Shown: positions 14,192 to 14,787 of the stretch, piece after piece
How positions within the stretch are numbered: position 1 is the stretch's first letter
Layout: every line of letters begins with the position of its first letter
NCBI GenBank assembly: GCA_965369705.1
Contig: CBDURF010000080.1
Span: 1-14,787, forward strand
DNA from: JAGLCY01 sp965369705
GTDB taxonomy: Bacteria > Krumholzibacteriota > Krumholzibacteriia > LZORAL124-64-63
DNA length: 14,787 bases
Direction of reading: 5' to 3'
Notes under the pieces: generated by a model
Databases searched by the model: none
Told to the model about the DNA's origin: nothing
The model's input: only the letters and a program-made list of their open reading frames with translations
Program-made: the position numbers and the translations under genes

Positions 14192-14767
14192 ATGAAACTC
14201 CGAATGGTGTTTAATCCAATAACTGCTCTGTTCATTCTTTTCCTGTTAGTTAATCCGACTTTGGGGCAGGACTCGGAGCCAGATGAACAGCAGCAGAAAT
14301 CCAAAAACAGACAAGGGATGATTTATTTCAGCGACGGGAGCATCCTGTTGCCGATAACTGCTATCGAATGGGGGGCACCCGACCGCTGGTCTTTCACCTC
14401 GCTGTACGTATTCAGCGTGTGGCGTGCAGAGGACGAGGTTGAGAACAAAAAAACCTGGCATCAAAACTTGCACGCCTCGCTTAGTCCCGGATTATCCGGT
14501 GGTCGTGTCGGTATAGGATACGGCCTCATTTTTGATCCCCCGGAACCGAGAGATTTTGGTATTGTCAGTTCCTGCCGTGCCGTGCTGTTGCGCTCCTGGG
14601 GTAATCCGTTGTTCGCTTCTCCTGATCGCACTTATGCCGGTGCGGAATTTAAGGTCAGTCTCTCCATCATGTTCAGTGTCAGTGTCGGCTACTACTCACA
14701 GATATCCGACTCAGGAGATGATGAGAAAGAGCAATTCTGGGGATTCCACTGCGGTGTCGGGATTTAG
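14192..14767 (+). CDS. Small exported hypothetical protein, possible outer-membrane barrel
   Basis: I do not recognise this family. The 191-residue protein has a clear signal peptide (hydrophobic 10-22, cleavage near LGQ at about 25) and a short Gln/Lys-rich linker. Short alternating hydrophobic strands follow, such as GRVGIGYGLIFD, RAVLLRSWG, AGAEFKVSLSIMFSVSVGYYS and QFWGFHCGVGI, which suggests a small eight-strand-like barrel. It lacks a classic terminal Phe/Trp. AGGAGG lies 4 nt before the ATG at 14192, so the start is firm. The gene is visibly more AT-rich than the housekeeping genes, which hints at different ancestry. The insertion sequence ends 37 nt upstream, so its native promoter has been separated; current expression may depend on transcription leaving the element. 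Confidence 0.7.
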   Translation: MKLRMVFNPITALFILFLLVNPTLGQDSEPDEQQQKSKNRQGMIYFSDGSILLPITAIEWGAPDRWSFTSLYVFSVWRAEDEVENKKTWHQNLHASLSPGLSGGRVGIGYGLIFDPPEPRDFGIVSSCRAVLLRSWGNPLFASPDRTYAGAEFKVSLSIMFSVSVGYYSQISDSGDDEKEQFWGFHCGVGI

Positions 14768-14787
14768 TTTAGAAATTCATCAACCTG

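Noticed and set aside
1..14787. CRISPR array or tandem direct repeats.
   Set aside because: No regularly spaced repeats were seen anywhere in the window.

Overview
The window is GC-rich, gene-dense chromosomal DNA from a Gram-negative, free-living bacterium. The evidence is two lipoproteins with clear lipoboxes, at least one Omp85-type outer-membrane barrel, several signal peptides, a CheW/HDOD signalling pair and housekeeping enzymes. The phylum cannot be fixed from the sequence. Gene style and composition would fit a deep-branching lineage such as Krumholzibacteriota, Eisenbacteria or a former deltaproteobacterial group, but that is only an impression.

Layout. A 23S rRNA uracil-5-methyltransferase (RlmD/RumA type, 219-1580) points left. 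A tightly packed rightward four-gene operon runs away from it (1681-6995): an NlpC/P60 lipoprotein, a POTRA-less Omp85/D15-like barrel, a secreted protein with HipA/PI-kinase-like catalytic spacing, and a Tlc-type ATP/ADP translocase homologue. The joins are very tight: one Shine-Dalgarno lies on the previous stop codon, one pair overlaps by 29 nt, and one gap is 13 nt. A 410-nt gap follows, holding a perfect 32-bp inverted repeat and a long GC-rich leader. Next come cheW (7406-7906) and an HDOD gene (7955-8824), convergent with thiI (8838-10067, minus) across only 13 nt. thiI is divergent from pgi (10210-11508). A two-domain lipoprotein follows (11632-12423).

The right end is accessory DNA. 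A roughly 1.64-kb ISNCY-like insertion sequence (12507-14148) has 16-bp perfect terminal inverted repeats and an intact DDE transposase. It sits in the palindrome TTAGCTAA, duplicated as TAGCTA (or CTAG). It lies 37 nt upstream of a small secreted or barrel-like hypothetical protein (14192-14767).

Most interesting reading. The four-gene envelope operon pairs an exported kinase-like protein, which would need a phosphate donor outside the cytoplasm, with an inner-membrane nucleotide-translocase homologue, an outer-membrane barrel and a wall hydrolase. This suggests a possible extracytoplasmic phosphorylation system. Gene order, signal peptide and motif spacing are seen in the sequence; the function is inferred.
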